A DNA stretch of 8,018 nucleotides from Actinomycetales bacterium (GCA_012514835.1 JAAYZM010000125.1:1-8018), one strand, 5' to 3'; shown: positions 1 through 7,021, counted from the first letter of the stretch. Translations and numbers: made by a program. Notes: generated by a model not told the origin, from the sequence alone.

Positions 1-190
1 AGGACGTCGTGAACTGCTCGTACGTGGTCTGGAACGCGCCGGACGCCTGGTCCGTCACGAAGCCCGCGGCGACGAGCTCGTCGACCTGACGCTTGAGGTC
101 GGTGAGCGTGTCGGTGAGGGTCTGCTGACCCGTGCGCAGACGGCCAGCAGCAGAGTTCATCTCGTCATAGGTGACGTTCACGTTAGCCAT
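1..190 (-). CDS. WXG100 family (ESAT-6-like) type VII secretion substrate, 5' part only
   Basis: The first 63 codons are visible; the gene runs off the left edge. The start is ATG at 190-188 behind a good Shine-Dalgarno sequence. The protein begins MANVNVTYDEMNSAAG and is predicted helical (MNSAAGRLRTGQQTLTDTLTDLKRQVDELV), followed by a turn AAGFVTDQASGAF and the start of a second helix (QTTYEQFTTS). This helix-turn-helix layout, with the turn near residue 44 and an aromatic spacing G-F...AF...Y..F, is that of WXG100 proteins of about 95-100 aa that form helical hairpin dimers and are exported by type VII systems. The canonical W-x-G is replaced by F45-V-T47. The gene lies downstream of the EccC-type ATPase, its expected motor. 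It uses more T-ending codons (GCT, TCT, CGT, GGT, TAT) than its neighbours, which may reflect high expression or separate ancestry. The C-terminal export signal (YxxxD/E in mycobacterial substrates) is outside the window. Confidence 0.9.
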   Translation of the reverse strand, partial: MANVNVTYDEMNSAAGRLRTGQQTLTDTLTDLKRQVDELVAAGFVTDQASGAFQTTYEQFTTS

Positions 191-195
191 GAGGG

Positions 196-204
196 CTCCC
201 CTTC
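196..204 (-). promoter_or_regulatory. Shine-Dalgarno of the WXG100 gene
   Basis: Read on the minus strand the sequence is GAAGGGGAG, with 5 nt between it and the ATG at 190. It is a strong match to the anti-SD core and supports ATG 190 as the start. It partly overlaps a small CCC-GAA-GGG self-complementary stretch just upstream, too weak to claim a regulatory role. Confidence 0.7.
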
Positions 205-243
205 GGGTGTGTGGTCCGACCCCTTGGCCGGGTTGATGATTCC

Positions 244-271
244 AATCTAGGTCGGGTTGTCCGGTTCACGC
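244..271 (-). promoter_or_regulatory. Candidate promoter for the WXG100 gene
   Basis: A TAGATT hexamer (TAnnnT type) lies on the minus strand at 249-244. Sixteen bp upstream is GCGTGA (271-266), a poor -35. The AT-rich patch around 240-250 stands out in this GC-rich window. A start near 237 would give a leader of about 47 nt. The -35 region abuts the inner palindrome, and the spacer overlaps one outer repeat arm, so a bound repressor could block it. This is assigned by eye and is weak. Confidence 0.3.
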
Positions 272-301
272 GATGGGGAGCACTCCCCATGGGGACAACC
301 C
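254..301. repeat. Nested inverted repeat (9-bp outer arms around an 8-bp inner palindrome)
   Basis: The outer arms are GGGTTGTCC at 254-262 and GGACAACCC at 293-301, perfect complements 30 bp apart. Inside them, 273-290 reads ATGGGGAG-CA-CTCCCCAT, perfect 8-bp arms with a 2-bp centre. The right inner arm also belongs to a second perfect palindrome, TCCCCATGGGGA at 284-295, so the heptamer ATGGGGA occurs three times in alternating orientation (273-279, 284-290, 289-295). In RNA read from the minus strand the structure starts 3 nt after the ATPase stop. There is no T-run after it, so a classical intrinsic terminator is not clear. An operator, a stabilising 3' stem or a weak terminator are all possible. 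Confidence 0.75.
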
Positions 302-304
302 CTC

Positions 305-3300
305 TCATGCGCCCTCACCGAGGACCCACGGGAGCTGGACGCGCACGAACTTGCCGCGCGCGACGAAGAAGCCGCGGCCGGGGGGCAGCTCGGAGCGCTG
401 CACGCGCGGCAGGGCCGTCTTGAGCAGGATCTCCCCCTCGCTCGCGTCGGGCTGGAGCAGCAGGCCGCGCCGGGCCGCCTTGACCTCGCCGAGCAGCGGC
501 CACGTGGGTCCCCACGAGGCCGTGTCCGCGTCCGCCACGAGGGTGTGGGTCGAGCGCTTGACGGCCTTGATGAGGTCCACGAGGGGCTTGTCCGCGGGGC
601 CCTGGAGGTAGTCGTTGATGTTCTCGACCACGACGACGATCCGGCCCTCGGTCTCCTCGTCCTCGACGGCCGCGAGCAGGTTCTGCGCGAGGGTCGCGAT
701 CTGCTCGGGGGTCGAGGCGACGTCCGTCCAGCCGCCCGCCGCCGCGAGCGCGGACCGGGCGTCCGCCACGAGGTAGCAGCGCACGTCGTCCCCGGCGCGG
801 CGCAGCGCGAGGGCGAGCGCGGCGGCGGCGTTCGTGCGACCGGAGCCGGGAGGCCCGGCGAGGAGGAGCACGCCGTCGGGGTCGAAGCCCACGGGGCCGA
901 GGTCCACGTCGGACAGGCCCAGCACGGGCAGGCCGCCCACGGAGTCAGGCAGCTGCGAGGCCGGGTACTCGGCGGGCAGGGTGCCGATCGCGGCGGCGGG
1001 GCGCACCCCGGCACGCAGCATCGCGGCGCCGAGCTCGCGCGTCGCGACGGCCTGCTCAGCGACGGTCGCGAGCCCGCCGACGACGGCCACCTGGGTCTCG
1101 AGCCCACCCATGACGGCCCGCCCGGGGGGCGAGGTCGAGGTCAGCACGTCGTCGGGCTCGTCGAGGATGCGGTACGAGTCGTCCGCGAGGCGCAGGATCA
1201 CGTTGCGCTGGACGGCGGCCCGCACGGACGTCGCGACGGACCCGGGGCGGTCCGCGGAGAGCGCGACGTGGATCCCGAGCTGGCGGCCCTCGGCGAGCAC
1301 GTCGCGGAACACGTCGTACCACTGGGACCGGCCGGGACCCACCTCGAAGTCGTCGCGGAAGGCGGGGTAGCCGTCGAGGAGCACGAGGATGCGCGGCAGG
1401 TCCGGCTGCCCGGCCTGCGCGCGGTACTCGGTGATGCTCGCGGCGGAGGCCTCCGCGAAGAGCGGGGCGCGCCGGTCGAGCTCTTCGCGCAGCATGCGGA
1501 ACAGCCGCACCACACGGTCCGTGTCGTCGCCCGGGATCACGGCGCCCACGTGGGGCAGCTCGTCGAGCATGCGCAGCCCGCCGGCCGCGAAGTCGAGGCC
1601 GTACACGTGCACGGGACCGCCGCGCGGGGTGATCCCCGCGGCCGCCGCGAGGGTGCGCAGCGTCACGGACTTGCCCGCCCCGCCGGTGCCGTACACGGCG
1701 AGGTGCCCGTCGGTGTCCGGGCGGAAGTAGACGGGCACCTGCTCCTGGTGCTCGGGGCGGTCGCTCACGCCGATCACGAGCTCGGCGTCGGTGCGCTGGC
1801 GCAGCTTCGTGAGGTCGTACACCGGAGCCAGCTCGGCGAGCCACGGTCGCCGCGCGGGCGCGAGGCCCGCCTGGCGTGCGGCGAGCCGGACGGTCCGCAC
1901 GAGCCGCTGCTGGTCGGTGGGCCCCAGGTCTTCCTCGTGCGCCGCGGGGGCGTCGTCGTCGGCGGGCTCTTCCCACCGCACCTCCGCCCCGAAGCGCAGG
2001 TGCGCCACCTCGACGCCCGCGCTCTTCGGCTCGGCCGTGGTCCACCCGCCCGCGTACGCGGACTGGAACGGGTGCAGCCGCCCGGGGCCGGACTTCACGA
2101 CGCCGCGTCCGGGGATGGACGGGTCGAAGGTCGCGGCGTCGGGCACGCCGATCACGTCGCTCGAGTCGGACTCGTCCGCCATGCGCAGCGCGACGCGCAG
2201 GTTCGTGTTGGCGCGCAGGTTGTCCTTGATGACGCCCGCGGGGCGCTGCGTGGCCATGACGAGGTGGATGCCGAGCGAGCGGCCACGCTGGGCGATGTCC
2301 ACCACGCCGTCCACGAACTCGGGCACGTCCCCCACGAGGGCCGCGAACTCGTCGAACACGAGCACGAGCGCGGGCGGCGCGTCGGGGTCGCCGCGCTTCT
2401 CGAGCTCGAGGAGGTCCTTGGCCTTCTTCCGGTTGAACAGCCGCTCGCGGTAGTGCAGCTCGGCGCGCAGGGACGTCAGGGCGCGGCGCACGAGGTGCGG
2501 GGACAGGTCCGTGACGAGGCCCACGCAGTGCGGCAGCTGGACGCAGTCCGCGAACGCCGAGCCGCCCTTGTAGTCCACGAACAGGAACGTCACGCGCTGC
2601 GGGGAGTACTCCGCGGCGAGCCCGAGCACCCACGCCTGGAGGAACTCGGACTTGCCCGCGCCGGTGGTGCCGCCCACGAGGGCGTGCGGGCCTTGCGAGC
2701 GCAGGTCGAGGTGGAGGGGGTCGACGCCGGCCGAGCCCACGATCGCCCGCAACGGACCCGCCTTGCGCCGACCCTTCGGGACCTCGCCCGGCGCGAGCGG
2801 CGCCACGAGCGAGGAGTTCTCGCGCCAACGGTCCACCACGGTGGCCGGGTCCTCGAACATGTCCGCACCGAGCAGCGAGACGAGCGAGATCGAGCGCGGC
2901 AGGTCCGAGGAGTCCTCGACCACGGCGCCCGCGTCGAACACGGGCGACATGCGCCGCCCGTACGAGAGCGCGGCGTCGGCCTCGACGCGTTCGACGCCGA
3001 CGGCGTGCACCACGCGACCCAGGCGCACGTAGCTCACGGACGCCGCCCCGGCCTCGTCGAACGCGATGAACGTGCGGCACGCGGCGGGCAGCTCGGGCAC
3101 CTCGCGCGCGACCCACACGGGGAACACGCCCGCGTCCGGGCCCAGCTCGGAGAGCTGCGCGAGGCGCGCCGTGTCGACGTCCACGCCCACGGCCACGACC
3201 ACGACGACGGCGGGGATGGGCGACTGCGTCCCCGTGAGGTCCCGCACCCCCACGGTGGCCCCACGGTCGAGCGCGCCGTCGTCCGACTTCACCGCGCCGC

Positions 3301-4801
3301 GCTGGTTGGCTCGCTGGAGCCGCGCCGCCACGAGCTCCTCGAGCTGGGCGAGCAGCACGCTCGCGCTCGACGACGAGTCGGCGAGGTGCGAGCCCTCGAG
3401 CGGGCTGTGCGCGGAGGAGGAGTGCGGGAGCCACTTGAGCCACTGGAGCTTCTCGCTCCACGTGGGCGGCACGAGCGCGCACGTGACGAGCTCGGCGGGC
3501 GAGTGCAGGGCCGTGAGCTGGACGAGCAGCCCGTTGAGCGAGCCCTCGACGTCCGCGGGCGGGCCCGCGAGCCCGATGGACCCGGCGTCGTGCAGGTTCT
3601 CGATGACGGGCACGCCCTCGACGTCGCGGTGCTTCGCGACCAGCTCGTCGAGCGCCTCTTGGTACTCGACGATCAGCTCGCCACGACTCGGCTGCGTGAT
3701 GGTGCACCGCGTGGGCATCGTCGCGATCCCGAAGCGCACGTTCAGGAAGGACCAGTGCTCGGGGCGCCGCGTCCACAGCAGCGGACCGCGCCGCTGGGCC
3801 TCGGCGAGCGCGAGCGGGGTCGCGACGGACTCCTGGAGCCGGGACCGGCGCTCGACCACGTTCTCCTTCGCGAGCTCGTCGCGCAGCCCCTCGAGGAGAG
3901 CCTCGAAGCGTGCGACGGCCCGCTTGCGCTTGAACTTCGAGCCGCGGCGCTGGTTGAGCCAGTTGCCCATCATCATGATCGGGCTCATGAACACGAACAT
4001 GAGCGACATCGGGTTGCCGGTGACCATGAACATGCCGCCACCCATGAGCACGGGGGCCACGAGCATGAACGGGTTGAACGGTGGCTTGTCCTGCTCGCGC
4101 GGGACGTCCGGGGCCGCGAACTCGACGCCCTGGTAGCGGGGCTCGACGCGCGGGGAGCGCACGAACGGCACGGGACCGGCCTTCGCGACCACCCCGGACA
4201 GCTCCCCCGCGACGGCCCGCGGCTCGATGCGCAGCACCGTGTCCCCGAGCGTGACCTGGACGGGCTCGGCCACGTGCAGGCGCGGCACGGGGGTGCCGTC
4301 CACCTCGATCCCGTTGGCCGAGCCGAGGTCCACCACCTCGATCTCGGCGCCCACCTCGATGCGCGCGTGGCGCTTCGAGACGAGGGCGTCCTCGAGCACG
4401 AGGTCGCTGTCCGTCGCGCGGCCCACCACGTAGGAACCCGCGCGGAGCTCCTCGGTGCGCCCGGCACCCGGGCCCGCGACGATGCGCACGACGGCGCGCA
4501 CCGGGCCGGATCGCATCCGCGAGCGCGACGCCGCGGCCGTGTCGACCACCTGCACCACTGCGCCGGACCCGATCCACGCCTCACCGAGCGGGGCGTCGGG
4601 CGGGAGCACCACGGGGTCGGTCTGGCCGGGCAGGAGAGCGGCAAGGGTGCGCGAGCCGTTGCGCTGGGAGGGTGCGAAGCCGATCGGGTCGACGCGCTCG
4701 ATGGTCGCGGCGACCTCGGCGATGGTCGAGCGGGCGTCCGCCGTGACGATCACGTCGGACTCCGTGCCGTCCTGGCGCCGGTAGGCGAGCTTGACCTTCA
4801 C
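305..4801 (-). CDS. eccC: EccC/EssC-type FtsK/SpoIIIE ATPase of a type VII secretion system, with N-terminal beta-grasp-like and FHA domains
   Basis: This 1498-aa membrane motor would power export of WXG100 substrates. Residues about 1-88 look like a ubiquitin/YukD-type beta-grasp domain. Residues about 101-195 form an FHA domain with the phosphothreonine-binding residues intact (G127-R128, S142-K-R-H145, S161-A-N163-G). Two Met-rich transmembrane helices lie at about 245-262 and 264-282, followed by a basic, coiled segment. ATPase module 1 has Walker A GGTTGAGKS (710-718) and Walker B VFDE (815-818), both complete. Module 2 has Walker A GTGGAGKS (1038-1045) but LLDG at Walker B, lacking the catalytic Glu. 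Module 3 has GPPGSGRT (1316-1323, Lys to Arg) and VVEN at Walker B (1391-1394). One active and two degenerate modules match EccC/EssC, where the later modules bind substrate. The FHA fusion recalls Firmicute EssC more than mycobacterial EccC. The start is GTG at 4801, overlapping the upstream stop by 4 bp (GTGA), with GAAGAGG 8 nt upstream. The stop is TGA at 307-305. Confidence 0.95.
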   Translation of the reverse strand: MKVKLAYRRQDGTESDVIVTADARSTIAEVAATIERVDPIGFAPSQRNGSRTLAALLPGQTDPVVLPPDAPLGEAWIGSGAVVQVVDTAAASRSRMRSGPVRAVVRIVAGPGAGRTEELRAGSYVVGRATDSDLVLEDALVSKRHARIEVGAEIEVVDLGSANGIEVDGTPVPRLHVAEPVQVTLGDTVLRIEPRAVAGELSGVVAKAGPVPFVRSPRVEPRYQGVEFAAPDVPREQDKPPFNPFMLVAPVLMGGGMFMVTGNPMSLMFVFMSPIMMMGNWLNQRRGSKFKRKRAVARFEALLEGLRDELAKENVVERRSRLQESVATPLALAEAQRRGPLLWTRRPEHWSFLNVRFGIATMPTRCTITQPSRGELIVEYQEALDELVAKHRDVEGVPVIENLHDAGSIGLAGPPADVEGSLNGLLVQLTALHSPAELVTCALVPPTWSEKLQWLKWLPHSSSAHSPLEGSHLADSSSSASVLLAQLEELVAARLQRANQRGAVKSDDGALDRGATVGVRDLTGTQSPIPAVVVVVAVGVDVDTARLAQLSELGPDAGVFPVWVAREVPELPAACRTFIAFDEAGAASVSYVRLGRVVHAVGVERVEADAALSYGRRMSPVFDAGAVVEDSSDLPRSISLVSLLGADMFEDPATVVDRWRENSSLVAPLAPGEVPKGRRKAGPLRAIVGSAGVDPLHLDLRSQGPHALVGGTTGAGKSEFLQAWVLGLAAEYSPQRVTFLFVDYKGGSAFADCVQLPHCVGLVTDLSPHLVRRALTSLRAELHYRERLFNRKKAKDLLELEKRGDPDAPPALVLVFDEFAALVGDVPEFVDGVVDIAQRGRSLGIHLVMATQRPAGVIKDNLRANTNLRVALRMADESDSSDVIGVPDAATFDPSIPGRGVVKSGPGRLHPFQSAYAGGWTTAEPKSAGVEVAHLRFGAEVRWEEPADDDAPAAHEEDLGPTDQQRLVRTVRLAARQAGLAPARRPWLAELAPVYDLTKLRQRTDAELVIGVSDRPEHQEQVPVYFRPDTDGHLAVYGTGGAGKSVTLRTLAAAAGITPRGGPVHVYGLDFAAGGLRMLDELPHVGAVIPGDDTDRVVRLFRMLREELDRRAPLFAEASAASITEYRAQAGQPDLPRILVLLDGYPAFRDDFEVGPGRSQWYDVFRDVLAEGRQLGIHVALSADRPGSVATSVRAAVQRNVILRLADDSYRILDEPDDVLTSTSPPGRAVMGGLETQVAVVGGLATVAEQAVATRELGAAMLRAGVRPAAAIGTLPAEYPASQLPDSVGGLPVLGLSDVDLGPVGFDPDGVLLLAGPPGSGRTNAAAALALALRRAGDDVRCYLVADARSALAAAGGWTDVASTPEQIATLAQNLLAAVEDEETEGRIVVVVENINDYLQGPADKPLVDLIKAVKRSTHTLVADADTASWGPTWPLLGEVKAARRGLLLQPDASEGEILLKTALPRVQRSELPPGRGFFVARGKFVRVQLPWVLGEGA

Positions 4802-5139
4802 GCGTCTGACCTCTTCTCGCGCCGCAACCGCAGCCAGCCCGCGAAGAAGCCCACGTCCGCGGCGAGGACCACCACCACGATGGTCAGGGGTCGCACGAGC
4901 GTCCGCGCGGCCGTGGAGAACAGGTCGCCCGCCGTGCCGAGCGGGTCACCCTGTCCCGCGAGGGGCACGAGGGCCACCGCGAGGACGGCCACGAGGGCGC
5001 ACAGGCCCACCGCGACCGCGAGGGTCACGGGCAGCCGGGGGTTCGTGGGCACGTGCCGGGTGCGCGCGAGGAGGAGGGCCGTCACCAGTGCGGTGACGAC
5101 CCCCGCGACCACCACGGTCACGACGTCGGCGGTGCTCAC
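4798..5139 (-). CDS. Small three-helix membrane protein of the type VII locus, function unknown
   Basis: This 113-aa protein is mostly hydrophobic, with membrane segments at about 5-24 (VVTVVVAGVVTALVTALLLA), 37-61 and 84-105. Positive charges after the first segment (RTRH) and at the tail (RLRREKRSDA) predict N-terminus outside and C-terminus inside. The only sizeable outside loop is GQGDPLGTAGDLFSTAART, between segments 2 and 3. I do not recognise the family; it does not resemble EccB, EccD, EccE or EssA/EsaA/EssB from the visible features. The start is GTG at 5139, overlapping the previous stop (GTGA), with a strong Shine-Dalgarno GAGGGGGA (5153-5146) 6 nt upstream. The stop overlaps the start of the ATPase gene. 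Tight coupling to the ATPase suggests it is a membrane partner of that motor, but this rests on position only. Confidence 0.85.
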   Translation of the reverse strand: MSTADVVTVVVAGVVTALVTALLLARTRHVPTNPRLPVTLAVAVGLCALVAVLAVALVPLAGQGDPLGTAGDLFSTAARTLVRPLTIVVVVLAADVGFFAGWLRLRREKRSDA

Positions 5140-5864
5140 GGCAGGTCCCCCTCGGGCAGGTCGAGCAGCACGAGGTCCTCCGGGGTGACGAGGCGCGACC
5201 CCACGGCGTACTCGACGAGCCGCGTGCGCCGGTTGCTCGCGAGCTTGCCCGGCCCCCCGCGCAGCCCCGCGACACCTTGCTTGTCGAGCTTGTCGCACAC
5301 GTTGTCGAGCTTGCGGTTGAAGCGCGTGATGGCCCAGCCGAGCCGCGCGGCGGCGTCCGCGTTGGTGGGGATCTCGCTCACGGTGCTGCCCTCGCGGCGC
5401 AGCATGGGCTCCGCGAGGGAGACGATGAGCTGGCGCTGCGACACGGTGAGCTGGACCGTCCCGATGGTGGTCTCCCCGCCCACGGGGTCGCGCGGCGGCT
5501 CGGTGTAGGTGGGCCGGTCCACGTGCACCAGCAGCTCGTACGTCGTGGGCCCGGCCGTGAACACGACCGTGGTGACCGCGAACACGATCGGCAGCCGCGC
5601 GCCGGGCGGGAGCCACGACTGCGCACCCGTCGAGGCGTCGCACACCGTCGCGGACAGCCGCGATCCCGTGTTCGCCACCCACCACAGCCCGTCGATCTCC
5701 TCGAACACGAGCAGGCGGCGGTGCAGGAAGGGGTTGTCGTCCACCTGGAGGTCGCCCTCGCGCCCCACCGTGAACGTCTCGCCCGCCTCGACGTGGAACC
5801 ACTCGCCGCAGTAGTCGAGCGAGAGCCGCGAGCCGGTCGCGACCTGCGCCGTGCCGCCCGTCAT
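5136..5864 (-). CDS. FHA-like domain protein with C-terminal winged-helix-like domain
   Basis: This is a 242-aa protein. Residues about 12-116 show the beta-strand pattern of an FHA domain, including T32-V-G-R35 and N65-T-G-S, but the pThr-contacting S-x-x-H is replaced by FLHRRLL (46-52), so phosphopeptide binding may be lost or altered. A linker with GGETTIG (129-135) leads to a helical region, about 136-232 (VQLTVSQRQLIVSLAEPML, then TNADAAARLGWAITRFNRKLDNVC). Its spacing resembles a winged helix as in sigma-4 or response-regulator output domains; the ARLGWAITRFNRKLD helix would be the recognition helix. It has no signal peptide or membrane segment, so it is probably cytoplasmic. The start is ATG at 5864, overlapping the kinase stop (ATGA) with only a G-run (5873-5877) as ribosome site, so coupling to kinase translation probably matters. 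It may be a phospho-responsive regulator of the locus, or a structural adaptor; DNA binding is inferred, not shown. Confidence 0.85.
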   Translation of the reverse strand: MTGGTAQVATGSRLSLDYCGEWFHVEAGETFTVGREGDLQVDDNPFLHRRLLVFEEIDGLWWVANTGSRLSATVCDASTGAQSWLPPGARLPIVFAVTTVVFTAGPTTYELLVHVDRPTYTEPPRDPVGGETTIGTVQLTVSQRQLIVSLAEPMLRREGSTVSEIPTNADAAARLGWAITRFNRKLDNVCDKLDKQGVAGLRGGPGKLASNRRTRLVEYAVGSRLVTPEDLVLLDLPEGDLP

Positions 5865-7018
5865 GGTGTGCACCCCCGCACGGTGGGCGACGTGCGCCCT
5901 TCGTCGCGCCGCAACGACACCTCGATGCAGACCTGCGCGCCGCCCGGCGCGGGCACCTCGACGGTCGGTTCGGCGAGCCGCTCGAGCTCGCCCGTCTCGA
6001 GCACGGTCACGGTGCGCCACAGGTACGAGTCGCCCTCGAGCGGCTCGGGGTTGGTCCACGTGAACGTGGCCGTCTCGCCGTCGAGCACACCCACGAGGTC
6101 CGTCGGGGACGGGACCAGCGTCTCGACCGGGTCCACGGGGCTCGCCGTCGGGCTCGGCGTCTGCGGCTCGGGGTCCGGCGCACCGCCGCCGAGCGTGAAC
6201 GCGAGGACCGTCCCCGCGACGGCCAGGAGGGCGACACCGCCCAGGACGGCGGGCCACACCTTCCGGGTCGGGGTGTCCGACGACGGACCTCCCGGCGACT
6301 CGGCACCATGACCGACCGCTGCCGTGTGCCCCGCCGTCGTCGGCCCCGTTCCTTGGCCCGCTGTCCCCTGCCCTGCTGTGGCCTGCGCCGCTGCCGTGTG
6401 CCCCGGCGCGCTCGGCGACCGCAGCACCGTCTCCTCGACCGTCTCGAGCGCGAACGCCGGGACGTCGCGCGGCTCGCCGCGCAGCATCGTGTGCTCGGCC
6501 ACCTCGCCCGGCGGGGGTGCGCTCCCGGGCGGGGCGCCCGTCACGGGGGCGCGGTGCAGGGTGGCGCCGGGGAGCGTGGGGCCCGGCTGGGTGGGACCCG
6601 TCGCGCCGCTGCTCGCGACGTCGTGGGCCTCGGGCGCGGCCGTCGGGTCGATCGACGTCACGCGGCGCACGCGCGTGCCGGGCTCGTCGTCGTCCTCGAG
6701 CGGGACCACGCCCACCGAGTCGTCGAGCACGTCCACGGGCGTCATCACGTGCGACAGCTCGACCTGGACCTGCTGCCACGCGCGGGCGAGCGCGAGCGCG
6801 GACGGGTAACGGGCGAGCGGGTCCTTCGCCATCGAGGTCGCGAGGACCTTCTCGAGCGACGCGGGCACGTCGGAGCGGCCCGTGGGCGGCACGGGGTTGC
6901 GCTCGATGCGCGCGATGAGGTCCGCCGCACCGTTGCGCCCGCCGGGCACCTCGAACGGCGACCTCCCCGCGAGGAGCGAGTAGATCGTGGCGCCGAGCGC
7001 CCACACGTCCGAGCCCAC
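5861..7018 (-). CDS. Kinase C-terminal fragment: C-lobe remainder, linker, membrane helix and external domain
   Basis: This frame continues directly after the amber codon and happens to open with GTG at 7018, so it could be called as a 385-aa protein. In full-length numbering it carries the helix-F DVWALG (195-200), the LLAGRSPFE segment, KDPLARYPS with the conserved Arg (R261), and a linker rich in Thr, Gly and Pro. Four T-x-x-R sites lie in the linker (T306, T344, T368, T388). A membrane helix runs about 445-465, and after it comes an external beta-rich domain resembling fibronectin III (TATFTWTNPEPLEGDSYLW), with two Cys (C555, C574) that could form a disulfide. There is no Shine-Dalgarno before GTG 7018, so independent translation is doubtful. 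The stop TGA at 5863-5861 overlaps the next ATG. Confidence 0.75.
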   Translation of the reverse strand: MGSDVWALGATIYSLLAGRSPFEVPGGRNGAADLIARIERNPVPPTGRSDVPASLEKVLATSMAKDPLARYPSALALARAWQQVQVELSHVMTPVDVLDDSVGVVPLEDDDEPGTRVRRVTSIDPTAAPEAHDVASSGATGPTQPGPTLPGATLHRAPVTGAPPGSAPPPGEVAEHTMLRGEPRDVPAFALETVEETVLRSPSAPGHTAAAQATAGQGTAGQGTGPTTAGHTAAVGHGAESPGGPSSDTPTRKVWPAVLGGVALLAVAGTVLAFTLGGGAPDPEPQTPSPTASPVDPVETLVPSPTDLVGVLDGETATFTWTNPEPLEGDSYLWRTVTVLETGELERLAEPTVEVPAPGGAQVCIEVSLRRDEGRTSPTVRGCTP

Positions 7019-7021
7019 CTA
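7019..7021 (-). other. In-frame amber (TAG) codon inside the kinase domain
   Basis: The plus strand reads CTA, minus strand TAG, between ...ADPPRS and VGSDVW.... It is followed at once by GTG (TAGGTG). The frame is open and conserved-looking on both sides. It may be a true nonsense mutation, a base-call error or, less likely, a readthrough site. Confidence 0.9.

Larger units (their letters stand above)
191..304 (-). other. Intergenic region between the EccC-type ATPase and the WXG100 gene
   Basis: This 114-bp stretch is the only intergenic gap in the window. From the ATPase stop towards the WXG100 start it holds a nested inverted repeat beginning 3 nt after the stop, a possible promoter, an untranslated leader of about 45-50 nt if that promoter is real, and the Shine-Dalgarno. 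No small ORF with a plausible ribosome site was seen. All other junctions overlap, so this gap probably marks a break in the transcription unit, or a point where WXG100 message is produced or stabilised separately. Confidence 0.7.

Noticed and set aside
191..243. Riboswitch or structured leader before the WXG100 gene
   Set aside because: The leader is about 50 nt with only short, weak complementarities (such as GGTC-C-GACC at 212-220), too little for a known riboswitch class.
254..301. Classical intrinsic terminator after the ATPase gene
   Set aside because: The stem is present but no T-run follows on the minus strand, and the 30-nt loop region is itself structured. It is reported as an inverted repeat of unknown role.
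1056..4577. A 1173-codon minus-strand frame inside the ATPase gene
   Set aside because: It is an Arg/Ala/Gly/Pro-rich shadow in another frame, without motifs.
257..5188. A 1643-codon open frame on the plus strand, antisense to the ATPase gene and beyond
   Set aside because: Its product is a low-complexity run of Arg, Gly, Ala, His and Glu with no domain. Long antisense open frames are expected opposite genes with extreme G/C third positions. The minus-strand frame has clear domains.
7019..7021. Pyrrolysine or programmed recoding at the amber codon
   Set aside because: No downstream recoding structure or pyrrolysine gene is visible in the window, and this kinase position is not a known recoding site. 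A nonsense mutation or base error is simpler.
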